Shown here: positions 62,704 to 64,000 of the stretch, piece by piece
Numbering within the stretch: position 1 is the first letter of the stretch
Layout of the letters: every line of letters begins with the position of its first letter
From: Chloroflexota bacterium
GTDB taxonomy: Bacteria > Chloroflexota > Anaerolineae > Aggregatilineales > Phototrophicaceae
Assembly: GCA_023430545.1 (NCBI GenBank)
Contig: JAEZAF010000128.1
Coordinates: 52,476 to 116,475, forward strand
Reading direction: 5' to 3'
Length of the DNA stretch: 64,000 bases
Made by a program: the position numbers and the translations under genes
Notes under the pieces: model-generated
What the model was told of the DNA's origin: nothing
What the model saw: the letters and a program-made list of their open reading frames with translations, nothing else
Database searches by the model: none

Positions 62704-63729
62704 TTGTTAAAGAACCTCATTCCAGCCTATCTGACAGAACTTGATAGCACCCTACGCAGCCTTCTTGATGAGATTTTCGAAACCAGAGAAATCGCACCTG
62801 AGCTGACCACCATGCTCCGCTATCCGATGGGCTGGGTAGACGCCGACAATCAGCCCTATCACGGGCAGACCGGCAAGCGCATCCGTCCCACCCTGCTGCT
62901 GATGTGCTGTCAGGCCGCCGGTGGCGAGTGGCAGCAGGCCCTTCCCGCCGCCGCTGCCGTCGAACTGCTGCACAACTTCTCGCTGATTCACGACGACATC
63001 GAAGACAACAGCCAGATCCGGCATGGTCGCCCGACCGTGTGGGAAGTGTGGGGCTTAAGTCAGGGCATCAATACCGGTGATGCGATGTTCACCCTTGCCT
63101 ATGAAGCGCTCTCACGTCTCACCGACTATGGAGTCCCCGACGACATCGTGCTGCGCTGCTGGCAGGTGTTCAATCACACCACGCTGGAACTGACACGCGG
63201 CCAGCATCTCGATATCGCCTTCGAGACTCGTCCCATCGTCTCAGTCGATGAATATCTCTCGATGATCCGTGGCAAGACCGCCGCACTGGTCGAGGGATGT
63301 GCCCAGCTTGGTGCACTGATCGGCTCCAGAGATGAACAGATCAGCCAGCACTATGCGGACTTCGGCCTGAATCTCGGTCTCGCGTTCCAGCTTCATGATG
63401 ACATTCTCGGGATCTGGGGAGACCCGGAAGTCACCGGCAAATCAGCGGCCACCGACATCCGCGATCAGAAGAAATCACTGCCGGTGCTGTACGGTCTCGA
63501 TCACAGCCCGTATATGCGGGAACAGTATCAGGCAGACAGTCTGTCAACCATCGAAGTCGAGCAGATTGTGGCTGAACTGGATGCCGTCGGCGCACGGCAG
63601 GATGCCGAGCAGCGCGAACTGGTATTTTACGAACGCGCCGCTCATGCGCTGGAAGCGGCAAATCCCACCGGCGAGGCCGCAGAAGGCCTGCACGAACTCA
63701 TGGAACAGCTTCTCAAACGCACATTCTGA
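62704..63729 (+). CDS. polyprenyl (FPP/GGPP-type) diphosphate synthase
   Basis: A trans-isoprenyl diphosphate synthase of 341 residues that condenses IPP with allylic diphosphates. The first aspartate-rich motif is LIHDDIEDNSQIRHGRPT, and the second is QLHDDILGIWGD (DDxxG, a common variant). GKRIRPTLLL holds the IPP-binding lysine and arginines, and GKTAALVEG is conserved. F lies at the fifth position before the first motif, compatible with a short (C15 or C20) product, but chain length is not proved by this. The start is TTG, five bases after fni. Products would feed quinones, carriers for the glycan cluster, or hopanoids and carotenoids. Confidence 0.92.
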   Translation: MLKNLIPAYLTELDSTLRSLLDEIFETREIAPELTTMLRYPMGWVDADNQPYHGQTGKRIRPTLLLMCCQAAGGEWQQALPAAAAVELLHNFSLIHDDIEDNSQIRHGRPTVWEVWGLSQGINTGDAMFTLAYEALSRLTDYGVPDDIVLRCWQVFNHTTLELTRGQHLDIAFETRPIVSVDEYLSMIRGKTAALVEGCAQLGALIGSRDEQISQHYADFGLNLGLAFQLHDDILGIWGDPEVTGKSAATDIRDQKKSLPVLYGLDHSPYMREQYQADSLSTIEVEQIVAELDAVGARQDAEQRELVFYERAAHALEAANPTGEAAEGLHELMEQLLKRTF

Positions 63730-64000
63730 TTTTCACGCCGCTGCAATCGCCAACCCTAGACGCAGACCCCAGGACGCGCTGCATGCTTTGCATAGACTGC
63801 GTGTCTGACCTCTGCCTTCCGTACGTCATCCAAGGCAGGAGGCTTGTCCCTACAAAATACGTGTAGGGACAGCGCCTGTGTTATGCGCCGTAGGGTTTTA
63901 CCCCATCGGATACGTCATTTAAGTTGTACCCCGTTTCAGTGAGAAAGTTTGAGCAGCAATGAAATCAAGCCAAATCACGTTCAGAAACACGTCAAACGAT
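63730..64000. other. non-coding stretch with a hairpin at the right edge
   Basis: No convincing gene in this 271-base tail. A perfect ten-pair hairpin, TGTCCCTACA and TGTAGGGACA, spans 63845-63871 around a seven-base loop and lacks a T run. An ATG at 63959 opens a frame to the edge (MKSSQITFRN) that might be the next gene, but it has no ribosome site and is too short to judge. Confidence 0.5.

Noticed and set aside
63959..64000. Possible start of a further gene at the right edge
   Set aside because: Only 14 codons are visible with no ribosome site; there is not enough sequence to support a call.
1..64000. Search for a defence island, prophage, insertion sequence, integrase, toxin-antitoxin pair or CRISPR
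   Set aside because: No transposase, integrase, Cas, restriction or toxin signature was seen; the tRNA genes show no flanking direct repeats or integrase that would mark an attachment site.

Overview
This window reads as a slice of a bacterial chromosome with mid-range GC content. It is densely packed with short operons on both strands and has no insertion sequence, phage module or CRISPR array. The best taxonomic guess is a Chloroflexota bacterium, probably Anaerolineae-like; this is inference from gene content. The pointers are large PKD and TolB-type lipoproteins, many sensor kinases and TPR proteins, paired L,D-transpeptidases, a UDP-sulfoquinovose synthase, a type 2 isopentenyl-diphosphate isomerase and frequent TTG/GTG starts. 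Promoters look like ordinary sigma-70 sites, and both tRNAs lack an encoded CCA.

Left part (1-15.7 kb): amino-acid biosynthesis and housekeeping. A truncated hisZ and a long-form hisG run rightward. They converge on a leftward operon pheA-asd-sqdB-hisD-kinase. An A-type iron-sulfur carrier (erpA-like) follows, then a cytoplasmic GH-A glycosidase, tRNA-Glu(CTC), a trpS-(amino sugar kinase)-murQ operon for peptidoglycan recycling, and an overlapping ctpA-smpB-unknown operon.

Middle part (15.8-43 kb): signalling, envelope and lipid genes. It holds a receiver-GAF-histidine kinase, two tandem L,D-transpeptidases, a secreted SH3b protein, TPR proteins, a YigZ/IMPACT protein and a P-loop ATPase. 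After tRNA-Leu(GAG) come plsX-fabF and the run TPR-trmFO-aminotransferase-hflX-small membrane protein. It ends with a lower-GC beta-propeller gene, an OmpR-type two-component pair, a GNAT enzyme and a 1156-residue GAF/PAS kinase.

Right part (43-64 kb): cell-surface and glycan genes, then isoprenoid genes. A lipoprotein with 11 PKD domains and nearly identical 279-bp tandem units ends in a degenerate SGNH-like domain. It is followed by a THUMP-like RNA methyltransferase and a DUF348/G5/TolB lipoprotein translationally coupled to an unusual fusion. That fusion joins a glycosidase-like barrel lacking its expected nucleophile to a Wzy_C/O-antigen-ligase membrane domain. Next come a divergent macro-domain protein and a UDP-xylose-synthase-like, Wzy_C, GtrA and GT4 cluster. 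A thioesterase-BchI/MoxR ATPase-membrane protein operon, acpP, fni and a polyprenyl diphosphate synthase close the window.

The most unusual items are the pseudo-glycosidase/Wzy_C fusion with its coupled lipoprotein, the HisD homologue with altered zinc-site residues, hisZ next to a long-form hisG, and sqdB inside an amino-acid operon.
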